From NCBI RefSeq assembly GCF_000016285.1, contig NC_011989.1, forward strand, positions 2,979,001 to 3,043,000: a stretch of DNA of 64,000 nucleotides, given 5' to 3'. This DNA is from Allorhizobium ampelinum S4. GTDB lineage: Bacteria > Pseudomonadota > Alphaproteobacteria > Rhizobiales > Rhizobiaceae. Every line of letters starts with the position of its first letter. Position 1 is the stretch's first letter. Positions 8,465 to 18,080 of the stretch are shown here, piece by piece. Under the pieces are notes generated by a model. That model was not told where the DNA came from and did not search any database. It saw nothing but the letters and a program-made list of their open reading frames with translations. Position numbers and translations under genes: made by a program.

Positions 8465-8599
8465 TTATGCCTGCATCAGCACCAGCCGGATGGAAGCCGC
8501 GACTGCGCCAACCACTGCCACGCCAACAATCCAGAAAATCGCAAACCACAGGATCTTCTGTTTTAAGGATTTTGGTTGCGTCGCCGTATCTTCCACCAT
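8465..8599 (-). CDS. DUF2474-type small membrane subunit of the bd-type oxidase operon (44 aa)
   Basis: The frame MVEDTATQPKSLKQKILWF continues into one transmembrane helix (AIFWIVGVAVVGAVAA) and ends SIRLVLMQA. It starts on the last base of the cydB stop codon (TGATG), so it is translationally coupled. Small single-helix proteins of this form (DUF2474) typically follow cydB/cioB genes and resemble CydX-like accessory subunits in position and topology. Function is inferred from context: assembly or stability of the oxidase. Confidence 0.8.
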   Translation of the reverse strand: MVEDTATQPKSLKQKILWFAIFWIVGVAVVGAVAASIRLVLMQA

Positions 8600-9603
8600 C
8601 AATGATACCCTTCTTCCGGATCGATCTTGCCTCGGAACACCCAATAGGCATAGGTCGTATAAATCAGAATGATCGGCACGAGGATAGCCGCCCCGACCAA
8701 TAGGAATTTCAGGCTGGTGTCTGGCGCCGCCGCTTCCCAGATCGTCACCGAGGTGGGTACGATATAGGGATAGAAGCTGATGCCGATGCCGACATAGCCA
8801 AGCACGAACAGCGCAAGCGAGGCGACGAAGGGCAGCCAGTCCTTACCGTCGCGCAGGCCCTTGAACACCAGATAGAGGCAGCCGAGCACCAGAATTGGCA
8901 CGATGACGGAAAACACCGCTGTCGGAAAGGTAAACCAGCGGTCGAGATAATGCGGCTTCAACCACGGCGTCCACAGGCTGAACACGCCCATCGCCCCAAC
9001 CGTCAGTACGGCGGCAGCAAGTGCGTAGCGTTGTGCCTGGGCGCGCAGCGGCCCAACCGTCTTGAACACCAGCCAGGTTGCGCCCAGCAGCGTGTAGCCG
9101 AACACAAGAGCGACGCCTGTTGCAATCGAAAACGGTGTCAGCCAGTCCCACCAGCCTCCAGCATAGGCGCGGTCAACGACCGGAATGCCCTGCACCAACG
9201 CGCCCAGCGCCACGCCTTGCGAAAAGCCCGCCACCAGCGAACCACCGGTAAAGCCGACATCCCAAACGCCCTTCCAGCGCCGTGTGCGCCAGCGGTATTC
9301 GAAGGCCACGCCGCGAAAGATCAGACCAAGCAGCATCAGAATGATCGGCATGTAAAGCGCCGGCAGGATGGTGGCATAGGCCAGCGGAAACACCGCCATC
9401 AAACCACCGCCGCCCAGCACCAGCCAGGTCTCGTTGCCATCCCAGACGGGCGCCACCGAATTCATCATCTGGTCACGGTCATGCTCGCTCTTGAAGAACG
9501 GAAACAGCAGGCCGACGCCCAGATCAAAGCCGTCAAGGATGACATAGGCCAGCACCGCAAAGGCGATGATCGCGGCCCAGAGGAACGCATAATCAAAGGG
9601 CAT
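8599..9603 (-). CDS. cydB: Cytochrome bd-type ubiquinol oxidase subunit II
   Basis: 334 aa integral membrane subunit beginning MPFDYAFLWAAIIAFAVLAYVILDGFDLGVG, the hallmark CydB start, with NSVAPVWDGNETWLVLGGGG next. Pairs with CydA in a quinol oxidase that reduces oxygen to water in the inner membrane. The start at 9603 has AAAGGAGG 6 nt upstream. It overlaps the end of cydA by 11 nt and is itself overlapped by the DUF2474 gene, so the order is cydA-cydB-DUF2474. The small partner suggests the cyanide-insensitive (CioAB) branch. Confidence 0.95.
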   Translation of the reverse strand: MPFDYAFLWAAIIAFAVLAYVILDGFDLGVGLLFPFFKSEHDRDQMMNSVAPVWDGNETWLVLGGGGLMAVFPLAYATILPALYMPIILMLLGLIFRGVAFEYRWRTRRWKGVWDVGFTGGSLVAGFSQGVALGALVQGIPVVDRAYAGGWWDWLTPFSIATGVALVFGYTLLGATWLVFKTVGPLRAQAQRYALAAAVLTVGAMGVFSLWTPWLKPHYLDRWFTFPTAVFSVIVPILVLGCLYLVFKGLRDGKDWLPFVASLALFVLGYVGIGISFYPYIVPTSVTIWEAAAPDTSLKFLLVGAAILVPIILIYTTYAYWVFRGKIDPEEGYH

Positions 9604-11011
9604 GGGAGCCTCCTTTGCCGTGGGTGTGGTGAGCGGGGCCGGGTGTGATCCCGGTACTGCGCAGTGGTGCATCGCCGATTTCCGGCGTCGGATCGCGTGG
9701 CAGCCGCGCCATCAGCCGCAAAATGTAGAAGGTGCCCGCCCCGAACACGAAAAAATAGACGATGATGAAGGCGATCAGCGAGGCCGCCACCGCAGGCGCG
9801 GCAATTGGCGAATGGGACTGCGCCGTCAGCAAATGACCGTAGATCGTGTAGGGCTGGCGACCCACTTCGGTGGTGATCCAGCCGCTCAATACCGCGATGA
9901 AGCCCGCGGGTCCCATGGCAAAAGCGGCGCGGTGCAGCCAGTCATTGCTATAGAGTGTGCGGCGATAGCGCGCCCACAGGCTCCAGAGACCCAGTCCCAG
10001 CATGGCAAAGCCCAGGCCAACCATGACGCGGAACGACCAGAAAATCACCGCAACCGGCGGCTCAAGCTCATCCGGCACGGTATCCAGCCCGGCCAGCGGC
10101 GCATTGAGGTCGTGTTTGAGGATCAGGCTGGAGAGTTTTGGAATCTCGACGGCATAATCCACCCGTTTTTCGGCGGGATTGGGAATGCCGAACAGGATGA
10201 GCGGCGCGCCATCGGGATGGCTGTCGTAATGACCCTCCATGGCCATGACTTTCACTGGCTGATGTTCCAATGTGTTCAGCCCGTGGGCATCACCGGCCAG
10301 GATCTGGATCGGCGCAACTACGGCGACCATGCCCATCGCCATCGAAAACATCTTGCCAGCACGGCGCGGCGCGGTCTTGCGCAGCAGATGCCAGGCACCC
10401 ACCGCCCCCACCACAAGCGCCGTGGTGAGATAGGCGGCCAACACCATATGCACCAGCCGATAGGGGAAGGACGGATTGAAGATCACCGCCCACCAGTCGA
10501 GCGGGATGAACTGGCCTTTATCGTTCATGCCGAAACCGGCGGGGGTCTGCATCCAGGAATTGACGGCGAGAATCCAGGTGGCCGAAATCAAGGTGCCGAA
10601 AGCCACCATGCAGGTGGCGAAGAAATGCAGCTTCGGCCCGACCCGTTGCAGCCCGAACAGCATCACACCCAGGAAGCCTGCCTCAAGAAAGAAAGCCGTC
10701 AGCACCTCATAGCCCATCAGCGGCCCGATCACCGGCCCGGCCTTATCTGAGAACACCGACCAATTGGTGCCGAACTGATAGGACATCACAATGCCCGACA
10801 CCACGCCCATGCCGAAGGCGACGGCAAAGATCGTCTTCCAGAAATTGAACAGCTCGACATAGACCTGTTTTTTGGTCCAGAGGTACAAGCCGTTCAGCAC
10901 GGCCAGATAGCTGGCCAGCCCGATTGAGAAGGCTGGAAAGATAATGTGGAAGGAAACCGTGAAGGCAAACTGTATTCGCGCGAGAAGAACGGCATCGAAT
11001 TGATCGAACAT
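9593..11011 (-). CDS. cydA: Cytochrome bd-type ubiquinol oxidase subunit I
   Basis: 472 aa. Begins MFDQFDAVLLARIQFAFTVS with the early haem-ligand histidine at residue 22. Further conserved phrases are VVSGIVMSYQFGTNW, LTAFFLEAGFLGVMLFG, NSWMQTPAGF, GDAHGLNTLEHQPVKVMAMEGH and the quinol-side GRQPYTIYGHLLTAQSHSP. Haem- and quinol-binding subunit of the terminal oxidase. The C-terminal tail is short and rich in His/Gly. ATG 11011 is chosen because the N-terminus then matches the family; the extra upstream residues from 11074 do not look like protein. Confidence 0.95.
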   Translation of the reverse strand: MFDQFDAVLLARIQFAFTVSFHIIFPAFSIGLASYLAVLNGLYLWTKKQVYVELFNFWKTIFAVAFGMGVVSGIVMSYQFGTNWSVFSDKAGPVIGPLMGYEVLTAFFLEAGFLGVMLFGLQRVGPKLHFFATCMVAFGTLISATWILAVNSWMQTPAGFGMNDKGQFIPLDWWAVIFNPSFPYRLVHMVLAAYLTTALVVGAVGAWHLLRKTAPRRAGKMFSMAMGMVAVVAPIQILAGDAHGLNTLEHQPVKVMAMEGHYDSHPDGAPLILFGIPNPAEKRVDYAVEIPKLSSLILKHDLNAPLAGLDTVPDELEPPVAVIFWSFRVMVGLGFAMLGLGLWSLWARYRRTLYSNDWLHRAAFAMGPAGFIAVLSGWITTEVGRQPYTIYGHLLTAQSHSPIAAPAVAASLIAFIIVYFFVFGAGTFYILRLMARLPRDPTPEIGDAPLRSTGITPGPAHHTHGKGGSHAL

Positions 11012-11161
11012 GGCAGCGCACCTCTTCAATGGAACCGGACCCGACAGCGACAGGCATGACGGAAACGACCTCAATTCAAAATAGAACAGATGCCCATGAG
11101 ATCAATGCGACAAGCCGCCATGCGACACATTGACGGATATCAAGATAGAACGCCAGACAAC

Positions 11162-11197
11162 AAAAGCCCGGCAGGGATTTCTCCATGCCGGGCTTTT
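11162..11197 (-). terminator. Bidirectional-looking terminator after serA
   Basis: Perfect 12-bp stem AAAAGCCCGGCA / TGCCGGGCTTTT around a 12-nt loop, with A and T runs on the two sides. It lies 22 nt past the serA stop on the - strand and upstream of cydA. Confidence 0.8.
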
Positions 11198-11218
11198 GCT
11201 TGGTAAAAAGACTGTCGA

Positions 11219-12814
11219 TTATTCGACCGCAAATGTCAGAAGCCGGGCCTGCTTGATCGCCGCATTGGCGGTCAGCTGATCGAGCACAGTCTGTTCGACC
11301 GGGCCATCGACATAGAGCAACGCAATCGCGTCGCCGGATTCCTTTTCGCGGCCCAGCTGGAAGTTGGCGATGTTGACGCCAGCGTTGCCGAGCGTAGTGC
11401 CCATGAAGCCGATCATGCCGGGAACGTCGGTGTTGGAAATGTAGATCATGTGCGGACCGACATCGGCGTCGAGATTGATGCCCTTGATCTGGATGAAGCG
11501 CGGCTTGCCATCCGAGAACACTGTACCGGCAATCGAGCGGGTCTGCTTTTCGGTGGTCACGGTCAGCTTGATGTAACCGTCGTAAACGCCGGTCTTGTCG
11601 CGCTTGACTTCGGAGAGGACAATGCCCTTTTCCTTGATCATGATCGGTGCCGACACCATGTTGACATCCGAAACCTGGGCACGGATCAGGCCTGCCAGTA
11701 GAGCAGACGTCAGCGCCTTGGTGTTCATGGTGGCCGTCTGGCCATCATAGAGGATTTCAATTTCCTTGATCGCGCCATCTGTGACCTGGCCGACGAAAGC
11801 ACCGAGAACATCAGCCAACCGAATGAACGGCTTCAAAAGCGGTGCTTCTTCAGCCGTGATCGACGGCATGTTGATGGCGTTGGAAACGGCACCATTGACG
11901 AGGTAATCCGACATCTGCTCGGCCACCTGCAAAGCAACATTTTCCTGTGCTTCGGTGGTGGATGCGCCCAGATGCGGGGTGCAAACCACGTTTGGCAGGC
12001 CAAACAGCGGGCTTTCCTTGGCAGGCTCGACTTCGAACACGTCGAAACCAGCACCGGCAACATGGCCAGACTTGATGGCTTCGGCCAAAGCTGCCTCATC
12101 CACCAGACCACCACGGGCGCAGTTGATGATGCGAACGCCGGGCTTGGTCTTGGCAAGGTTTTCTTTGCCGAGAATGCCACGGGTCTTGTCGGTCATGGGC
12201 ACGTGCAGGGTGATGAAATCAGCCTGAGCCAACAGCTCGTCCAGCTCAACCTTCTTCACGCCCATTTCCTGCGCGCGCTCCGTAGACAGGAAGGGGTCGT
12301 AAGCGATGACATGCATGCCCAGACCGATGGCCTTCTTGCAGACAATACCGCCGATGTTGCCAGCGCCGATCACACCCAGCACCTTGCCGGTGATTTCAAC
12401 ACCCATGAACTTCGACTTTTCCCACTTGCCAGCCTGTGTTGAGGCATCGGCAGCAGGAAGCTGACGGGCAACGGCAAACATCAGTGCAATCGCGTGTTCA
12501 GCCGTGGTGATGGAATTGCCGAACGGCGTGTTCATCACAATGATACCACGGCGCGAGGCAGCCGGAATATCAACATTATCGACGCCGATACCAGCGCGAC
12601 CAATTACTTTCAGATTGGTGGCGGCAGCAATCAGCTTTTCCGTGGCCTTGGTGGCCGAACGGATGGCCAGACCATCGTAATTGCCGATGATCTCGGCCAG
12701 TTTATCTTTATCCTTGCCGAGTTGCGGCTGGAAATCCACTTCAACGCCGCGATCGCGGAAAATCTGGACGGCGGTTTCTGACAATTCATCAGAGACGAGA
12801 ACGCGAGGTGCCAT
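11219..12814 (-). CDS. serA: D-3-phosphoglycerate dehydrogenase
   Basis: 531 aa long-form PGDH that oxidises 3-phosphoglycerate to 3-phosphohydroxypyruvate, the first step of serine synthesis. The substrate-binding part begins PRVLVSDELSETAVQIF. The NAD-binding Rossmann domain contains GKVLGVIGAGNIGG, with INCARGGLVDEAAL and catalytic CTPHLGASTTEAQENVA. An ASB-like intervening region follows, then a C-terminal ACT domain (HMIYISNTDVPGMIGFMGTTLGNAGVNIANFQLGR). The ACT domain suggests allosteric control, as known for the family. It lies 84 nt downstream of serC, so the two probably share a transcript. Confidence 0.96.
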   Translation of the reverse strand: MAPRVLVSDELSETAVQIFRDRGVEVDFQPQLGKDKDKLAEIIGNYDGLAIRSATKATEKLIAAATNLKVIGRAGIGVDNVDIPAASRRGIIVMNTPFGNSITTAEHAIALMFAVARQLPAADASTQAGKWEKSKFMGVEITGKVLGVIGAGNIGGIVCKKAIGLGMHVIAYDPFLSTERAQEMGVKKVELDELLAQADFITLHVPMTDKTRGILGKENLAKTKPGVRIINCARGGLVDEAALAEAIKSGHVAGAGFDVFEVEPAKESPLFGLPNVVCTPHLGASTTEAQENVALQVAEQMSDYLVNGAVSNAINMPSITAEEAPLLKPFIRLADVLGAFVGQVTDGAIKEIEILYDGQTATMNTKALTSALLAGLIRAQVSDVNMVSAPIMIKEKGIVLSEVKRDKTGVYDGYIKLTVTTEKQTRSIAGTVFSDGKPRFIQIKGINLDADVGPHMIYISNTDVPGMIGFMGTTLGNAGVNIANFQLGREKESGDAIALLYVDGPVEQTVLDQLTANAAIKQARLLTFAVE

Positions 12815-12898
12815 GACGAGGCCTCCTAAAAGAGTTCGTTTGTAACGAGCATGAATGGGGAAGAAAGGTTCCGCCCTGTGGCGGAACCGTAAGAGGAT

Positions 12899-14077
12899 TT
12901 AGGCAGCAGCCTTGGCAAGAGTCGCCTTCTGGGTCTGGTAAGCCCAGGTCAACCAAGGCATCAAAGCCTGCATGTCGGCGGTCTCAATGGTGGCACCGGC
13001 CCAGATGCGAAGGCCAGCAGGCGCATCGCGGTAAGCACCGATGTCATAGGCCACGCCCTGCTTTTCCAGAAGCGTTGCAATTCCCTTGGCAAAAGCGGCC
13101 TGCTCTTCAGCGGGGAGCGCCAGAACCTCTGGATCGGCGATGGTCAGGCAGACAGATGTGTTGGAACGGGTCTCGTCAACCTGTGCAAGGTTGGCAATCC
13201 AATCATTGGCAGCCACGAAATCGAAGATCACTTTGGCATTGGCATCAGCACGGGCAATCAGGGCTTCAAGACCACCGATGGACTTCGCCCAGTTCAGCGC
13301 ATCCAGATAATCTTCAACGCAAAGCATCGATGGCGTGTTGATGGTCTCGCCCTTGAAGATGCCTTCAATCAACTTGCCGCCAGAGGTGAGGCGGAAGATC
13401 TTCGGCAGCGGCCAAGCCGGTGCGTAGGTCTGAAGACGCTCAACAGCGCGGGGGCTAAGGATCAACATGCCGTGACCGCCCTCGCCGCCCAGAACCTTCT
13501 GCCAGGAGAAGGTGACAACGTCGAGCTTGGAGAAATCCATCGCTTGCGCAAAGGCAGCCGACGTGGCGTCGCAGATGGTCAGACCCTTGCGATCAGCCGG
13601 GATGAAATCGGCGTTAGGAACGCGAACGCCCGAGGTGGTGCCGTTCCATGTGAAGACCACGTCGCGGTCAAAATCAACATCGGCAAGGTTTGGCAGCAGG
13701 CCGTAATCGGCATTGAACTTGCGAACATCAGCAAGCTTGAGCTGTTTGACCACATCGGTCACCCAGCCAGCGCCGAAGCTTTCCCAGGACAGCATGTCCA
13801 CGCCGCGTTCACCCAGCAGGGACCACAGCGCCATTTCAACAGCGCCGGTGTCAGATGCGGGAACGATACCAATGCGGTAATCGGCAGGAACGTTCAGAAT
13901 TTCACGAGTGAGGTCAATGGCCAGCTTCAGCTTGTCTTTGCCAACCTTGGCGCGGTGCGAGCGACCGAGCGGGGCATCACTGAGAGCGTCGAGTGCCCAA
14001 CCGGGGCGCTTCGAGCAAGGGCCAGACGAAAAATTAGCATTTTCCGTACGTACAGCGGGTGCAGTAATATCAACCAT
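12899..14077 (-). CDS. serC: Phosphoserine aminotransferase
   Basis: 392 aa, PLP-dependent; converts 3-phosphohydroxypyruvate and glutamate to phosphoserine. Conserved features include [13 protein letters not shown] at the N-terminus, [18 protein letters not shown], and [27 protein letters not shown] with the candidate PLP lysine. The length and motifs fit the alphaproteobacterial SerC type. First gene of a serC-serA unit, preceded by a structured leader resembling the serC RNA motif. Confidence 0.96.
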   Translation of the reverse strand: MVDITAPAVRTENANFSSGPCSKRPGWALDALSDAPLGRSHRAKVGKDKLKLAIDLTREILNVPADYRIGIVPASDTGAVEMALWSLLGERGVDMLSWESFGAGWVTDVVKQLKLADVRKFNADYGLLPNLADVDFDRDVVFTWNGTTSGVRVPNADFIPADRKGLTICDATSAAFAQAMDFSKLDVVTFSWQKVLGGEGGHGMLILSPRAVERLQTYAPAWPLPKIFRLTSGGKLIEGIFKGETINTPSMLCVEDYLDALNWAKSIGGLEALIARADANAKVIFDFVAANDWIANLAQVDETRSNTSVCLTIADPEVLALPAEEQAAFAKGIATLLEKQGVAYDIGAYRDAPAGLRIWAGATIETADMQALMPWLTWAYQTQKATLAKAAA

Positions 14078-14084
14078 AGCAAAC

Positions 14085-14150
14085 TACCCTTCCAGGTATA
14101 TGGCCTCTCGTTGGGGAGAGGTGTCCCGCCGTCGTTGCTAATCGAGTTCA
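14085..14150 (-). ncRNA. serC RNA motif (5' leader element of serC)
   Basis: Directly upstream of the serC start, the - strand leader carries a perfect hairpin CCTCTC-CCCAAC-GAGAGG (14121-14104) followed by a conserved-looking tail ending at the start codon. A named alphaproteobacterial structured leader (serC motif) sits at this place before serC-serA. I identify it by position and general form, not by covariance search, and the boundaries are approximate. Confidence 0.6.
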
Positions 14151-14346
14151 CGATTTTCGTCAAGCGACTTTTATCGGCCCGACAGCGACAATCCGCCGCC
14201 GCCAAATCCTCCACAAAGCGGGGCTTCTGCGCGAAAAACGTGCGCCAAGTTGCGTCTCCGCAACTTTATTGACCGAGATCAATAGCCGCCAGCCAGACCC
14301 ATGCAACATCAGCCTACACGCAAAACAAACCCTATTGAGGTTGGCT

Positions 14347-14937
14347 ATGACAATGGAAACACTGTATTCCGCACCCAGCAAGTCGGCCAAAACCCGGCTG
14401 TTCCTTCCGATCATGGAAAAATTCTATCAGGGATTTGCCGAGCCCCTGGCCTTCACTGCTTTTCGGGTGGCCATCGGCGCCATGCTTGTCATCGAGGGCT
14501 ATCCGAAAATCATGGCGCCCATGGCCCAGATTGGTTTCGTGCAGAATCTCGGATTCTATCCCGGCTGGCTCTGGTCGCCCATGCTGGCCGCCATGCAGTT
14601 TTTCGGCGGCTTCCTGATTGTAATCGGCCTTTTTACGCGGCCAGTCGCGCTCGCCAATGGCATCATGCTGGCCATCACCCTGTGGTTTCACATCAAGTTT
14701 CCCTACGGGCATGCATTCTTGACGCAAGAGGGCATTGATGCCCTTAAAAGCGGCGCCACGTTGTTCACCCCTGAAGCCGTCAAGCGGCTTGCCGATGGCG
14801 GCACCACCTTCCTGGAACAGGTGCAGACCAAGGCCGAACTTGCTTCGCTGTTCTGGACCGGCGGTGCGCTGTTTTACGCGGCCTTCGGTGGCGGAGCGCT
14901 GTCGGCGGACAGGGTGCTGGTCAAGCGCGAATTCTGA
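14347..14937 (+). CDS. DoxX family membrane protein
   Basis: 196 aa with four hydrophobic segments: FRVAIGAMLVIEGYPKI, WSPMLAAMQFFGGFLIVIGLF, ALANGIMLAITLWFHI and SLFWTGGALFYAAFGGG. The pattern EGYPKIMAP...GLFTRPVALANGIMLAI is typical of DoxX proteins, small inner-membrane proteins sometimes linked to redox or thiol stress but without an agreed reaction. The start at 14347 has GAGG 9 nt upstream; an upstream in-frame start at 14269 would add residues unlike the family. Its last 64 nt overlap, tail to tail, the end of the desaturase-like gene. Confidence 0.82.
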   Translation: MTMETLYSAPSKSAKTRLFLPIMEKFYQGFAEPLAFTAFRVAIGAMLVIEGYPKIMAPMAQIGFVQNLGFYPGWLWSPMLAAMQFFGGFLIVIGLFTRPVALANGIMLAITLWFHIKFPYGHAFLTQEGIDALKSGATLFTPEAVKRLADGGTTFLEQVQTKAELASLFWTGGALFYAAFGGGALSADRVLVKREF

Positions 14938-15860
14938 GCAACGACATCGGGAGGCGCAAGCGTCCCCTCCTCGACCGGCCGAGCCCCGAGAATTTGCCTC
15001 TGGCCCTTCACGGTGAAGGGCTGGACCAATTGAGCAACGAACCCCTTGGCCACCGTGCCGCTGATGCCGATATTGGTGCTGGGTCCGTGTTCGGGATTGT
15101 AATAGGTCCCGAATATCTGATCGAAAAGGACCAGGTTCTCGCCGTAATTGGTATTGCCTTCGCGCAAAATCTTCGAATGGTGCCAGCGATGCAGGCGCGG
15201 TGTGCTGAACACGAAGTCGAGAATACCGGTGCGCACTGCGACATTGCAATGGGTGAGGATGCCGATGAAAGCGGTGGCCGCACCGACCCAGAGAAACACG
15301 GCGACAGGCGCGCCCAGCAGATAGAGCGGCAACTGGCTAAGCGCCACCTTGAACAGTGAATCCATTACATGGAAACGCCCGGTATTGACCACCCAGAGCC
15401 TGGCAACGCTGTGGTGCAGCGCATGGAACCGCCAGAAGAACAGCCGTTCATGGGCAATCCGATGTGCCCAGTAAAGGCCGAATTCAGCGACAACAAGCCC
15501 CAAAACCACCTGGAAAACCATGGGCAGACCCGCCGGCCAAAGGTGAAATTCCAGCACCGTCAGCGGTTGCAGCACCCGGGCGGCGGCCATCGGGAAAATC
15601 ACCGTCAGACCCGATAGAAACTCGACCAGTCCCTTGGTCAACAGCGTATGGGCGACATCGTTGACGGTCTCGCCATCGCCTTCCAGCCAGGTCAGCTCAT
15701 AGGGCAGGAACCGCTCGCTGAGCGCCAGAAGACCGAAAGCACAGAGATAGACGGCGACGAAGCCAAGCAGCGGATGAGAACTGGAAAAAGCGAAATAGGA
15801 GCCTGTCAGGCCGAACACGAACACGCCCGGCCAGACCAGGAAGGAAGCGAGTATTTTCAT
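14874..15860 (-). CDS. Sterol desaturase / fatty acid hydroxylase family protein
   Basis: 328 aa membrane-bound di-iron hydroxylase. Histidine clusters are HRIAHERLFFWRFHALHHS, then HCN, then HRWHHSKILREGNTNYG, which together form the family's metal site. Several hydrophobic segments lie at the N-terminus (FLVWPGVFVFGLTGSYFAF, LLGFVAVYLCAFGLLAL) and between the clusters. The substrate, a lipid or hopanoid/carotenoid-like molecule, cannot be told. The C-terminus overlaps the DoxX gene by 64 nt in opposite orientation; the last 20 residues (Ala/Pro-rich) are low in family character. Confidence 0.85.
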   Translation of the reverse strand: MKILASFLVWPGVFVFGLTGSYFAFSSSHPLLGFVAVYLCAFGLLALSERFLPYELTWLEGDGETVNDVAHTLLTKGLVEFLSGLTVIFPMAAARVLQPLTVLEFHLWPAGLPMVFQVVLGLVVAEFGLYWAHRIAHERLFFWRFHALHHSVARLWVVNTGRFHVMDSLFKVALSQLPLYLLGAPVAVFLWVGAATAFIGILTHCNVAVRTGILDFVFSTPRLHRWHHSKILREGNTNYGENLVLFDQIFGTYYNPEHGPSTNIGISGTVAKGFVAQLVQPFTVKGQRQILGARPVEEGTLAPPDVVAQNSRLTSTLSADSAPPPKAA

Positions 15861-16019
15861 TTTGACCGTTCAAAAAGATTGACAGTGGTGATGTAAATCC
15901 GGGCAGAAAAGCCCATTGACGGACGAGATCCTTCGCCAAGCAGCCGTTCCTGTGCTGTTAGCTTTATGGGACAGTGCTGGAAATGCAAGGGGGCAGACAG
16001 TTATGAAAAACAACAAAAT

Positions 16020-16045
16020 GCCGTGCGTCCTTTCGAACGCACGGC
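16020..16045 (-). terminator. Terminator hairpin after the outer-membrane protein gene
   Basis: Perfect 9-bp stem GCCGTGCGT / ACGCACGGC with an 8-nt loop (16020-16045), flanked by a T run on the right and an A-rich run on the left. It lies about 60 nt beyond the stop of the - strand outer-membrane protein gene. Confidence 0.65.
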
Positions 16046-16107
16046 GCTTTTTCAAAATCGAGCCGGTCCTATCCAGACCAGCAGGCATTCGCAAGCGGTA
16101 AGCCCGA

Positions 16108-16926
16108 TCACTTATACACGAGAGGTGGCGGCTCATAGGCGACCGGCGTCGGGCAGCCACCAAACTGATAGCGGGCGCCGACATGCAGGTCGTGGCTGTA
16201 AAAGCCCTTGTCACTGCCGGGACCGCCATTGGCCTTGTAGCCGAACATGCTGCCACCCGTCGTCTGGCGGAAGCGGTAGCCGATATCGGCTTTCCAGTCG
16301 CAGGTGAGATCGATGGAGGTGCCAAACATCAGCTGATAGGCAAAGCGCCAGCTACCCCGGCCCCCATGTTCTTCGCTGCCATCGCAACCACTGCCGTCAT
16401 CGGCGCAGGAGGTGTTTTTCAGCTTGTCCCACTTGACGTAGGACCCGCCGATACCGGCGCCGACATAGGGCGTGAACGAGGCATAGGTGCCGAGATCCAC
16501 ATAGGCATTGGCCATCAGCGTATAGGCCTGCAAGGAGGACAGATCACGCGAAGTACAGGCGCTTGAGACACCGCAGGACCCACGGGTGGAGCCGGTGAAA
16601 TCCGACTTGCCGAGATAGTCGAAGGTTACATCGGTGCGCAGATGACTGTTGATCTGGTATCCGACACCGGCGCCCAGCGTATAGCTGTTATCGAGATCAT
16701 GCCGGTCGAAACTGGCCTGATTGGCATTCGAGCCCTGATAGAATTTCGCACCACGCAACTGGTTGAAGGAATAGCCGATATCGCCACGCAGATACCAGCC
16801 GGACGTATCGGCAACCCTCACTTCGGGAGCGTCCTGCGGCGGCGGTTCTGGCTGATAGACGTCGGCGGCGCTTACCGGACCGGCCAGAATGCCGGCGGCA
16901 AACAATGCCAATAGATGTCTTTTCAT
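16108..16926 (-). CDS. Outer-membrane beta-barrel protein (Omp25/31-like)
   Basis: 272 aa. Signal peptide KRHLLALFAAGILAGPVSAAD, then a proline-rich stretch (YQPEPPPQDAPEV). Aromatic-alternating barrel strands follow: GWYLRGDIGYSFNQL, YTLGAGVGYQINSHLRTDVTFDYLG, SFTPYVGAGIGGSYVKW, WRFAYQLMFGTSIDLTCDWKADIGYRFRQT, HDLHVGARYQFG. It resembles the rhizobial/Brucella group of small surface porin-like proteins. Four cysteines in two loop pairs (GSCGVSSACTS, SCADDGSGCDG) could form extracellular disulfides. The start at 16926 is chosen because it begins the signal peptide. No function beyond outer-membrane structure is claimed. Confidence 0.82.
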   Translation of the reverse strand: MKRHLLALFAAGILAGPVSAADVYQPEPPPQDAPEVRVADTSGWYLRGDIGYSFNQLRGAKFYQGSNANQASFDRHDLDNSYTLGAGVGYQINSHLRTDVTFDYLGKSDFTGSTRGSCGVSSACTSRDLSSLQAYTLMANAYVDLGTYASFTPYVGAGIGGSYVKWDKLKNTSCADDGSGCDGSEEHGGRGSWRFAYQLMFGTSIDLTCDWKADIGYRFRQTTGGSMFGYKANGGPGSDKGFYSHDLHVGARYQFGGCPTPVAYEPPPLVYK

Positions 16927-17063
16927 GAGAAAGGCCCCAAAATCAAAGGATGACGGGGCCACGCCCCAGGTTTCAACCCTGGATAATGAAGGGCAAAGGT
17001 TAAGACCTCATTAAGCCTGTTGCTTAACCATGCCGCGATCGCATTTAGGCCTCTACCACGCCG

Positions 17064-18080
17064 TCACGCCGCTTCGCATGCCTGACGCTGCAGATCGGCA
17101 AACAGCCGGACCGATGTCAACCGTGCCTCGATATCGTGGATCGGCATGGAGACGATCACTTCATCAGCGCCGGTATTTTTCAGAAAGCGAGATAGCTTTT
17201 CAGCCGCTGTCGCCGGGCCGCCGACCACAGCATGTTGCAGCGTATGCTCGACGCCAAAGCGCTCCATTTCGCTCCACAGACCCTCCATGGTCTCTACCGG
17301 GCGAGGAAACTGGCTGCGCACATTACGCCGCAGGTTGATGAATTGCTGCTGGGCGGAGGTAAACAGGCGTCGCGCCTCCTGATCCGTCTCGGCGACCGCG
17401 CCCATCACGCCGACGATCATATAGGGCTTATCGAGGGCCTCGGATGGCTGGAAGCGGTCGCGGTAGATCGAAATCGCCTCGAACAGTTGATCGGGGGCAA
17501 AATGCGATGCAAAGGCATAGGGAAGACCCAGCGCTGCCGCCAGATGGGCGCTATAGAGGCTGGAACCCAGCAACCACACAGCCACATCGCTATTCACACC
17601 GGGCACCGCCATCAGGCTGCCATCGCCAACCGGTGGCCCCAGCAGCAATTGCAGCTCCTGGATATCCTGGGGGAAGTTATCCACGCCCGCCTCCATATTG
17701 CGGCGCAAGGCGCGGGCTGTGCGCATATCGGTGCCGGGCGCCCGTCCGAGACCCAGATCGACCCGGCCCGGAAACAGCGCCGCGAGCGTGCCGAATTGCT
17801 CAGCAATCACCATAGGCGCATGATTGGGCAGCATGATGCCCCCGGAGCCAATGCGAATCCGCTTGGTCGCCGCCCCGACATGGGCAATGACAATAGAGGT
17901 CGCCGCGCTGGCAATGCCCGGCATGCCGTGATGCTCGGCCAGCCAGAACCGCGTATAACCATGCTCTTCAGCCGCAACGGCCATGCGCCGCGAGGCCGAA
18001 AGCGCATCCGACACGCTCTGCCCTTCAGCGATGGGCGACAGGTCCAGAATGGAAATCGGCACGGTTTTTCCAGATGTCAT
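17064..18080 (-). CDS. LLM-class flavin-dependent oxidoreductase
   Basis: 338 aa luciferase-like monooxygenase fold. Typical phrases are [84 protein letters not shown] and [28 protein letters not shown]. This is the group often annotated as MsnO8- or LuxA-like alkanal monooxygenase, using reduced FMN. The substrate is unknown. Transcribed alone and divergently from ruvC, with a 205-nt gap. Confidence 0.88.
   Translation of the reverse strand: MTSGKTVPISILDLSPIAEGQSVSDALSASRRMAVAAEEHGYTRFWLAEHHGMPGIASAATSIVIAHVGAATKRIRIGSGGIMLPNHAPMVIAEQFGTLAALFPGRVDLGLGRAPGTDMRTARALRRNMEAGVDNFPQDIQELQLLLGPPVGDGSLMAVPGVNSDVAVWLLGSSLYSAHLAAALGLPYAFASHFAPDQLFEAISIYRDRFQPSEALDKPYMIVGVMGAVAETDQEARRLFTSAQQQFINLRRNVRSQFPRPVETMEGLWSEMERFGVEHTLQHAVVGGPATAAEKLSRFLKNTGADEVIVSMPIHDIEARLTSVRLFADLQRQACEAA

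Noticed and set aside
9602..10750. 382-codon open frame opposite cydA
   Set aside because: Antisense shadow; composition rich in Arg/His/Gln/Gly typical of such frames.
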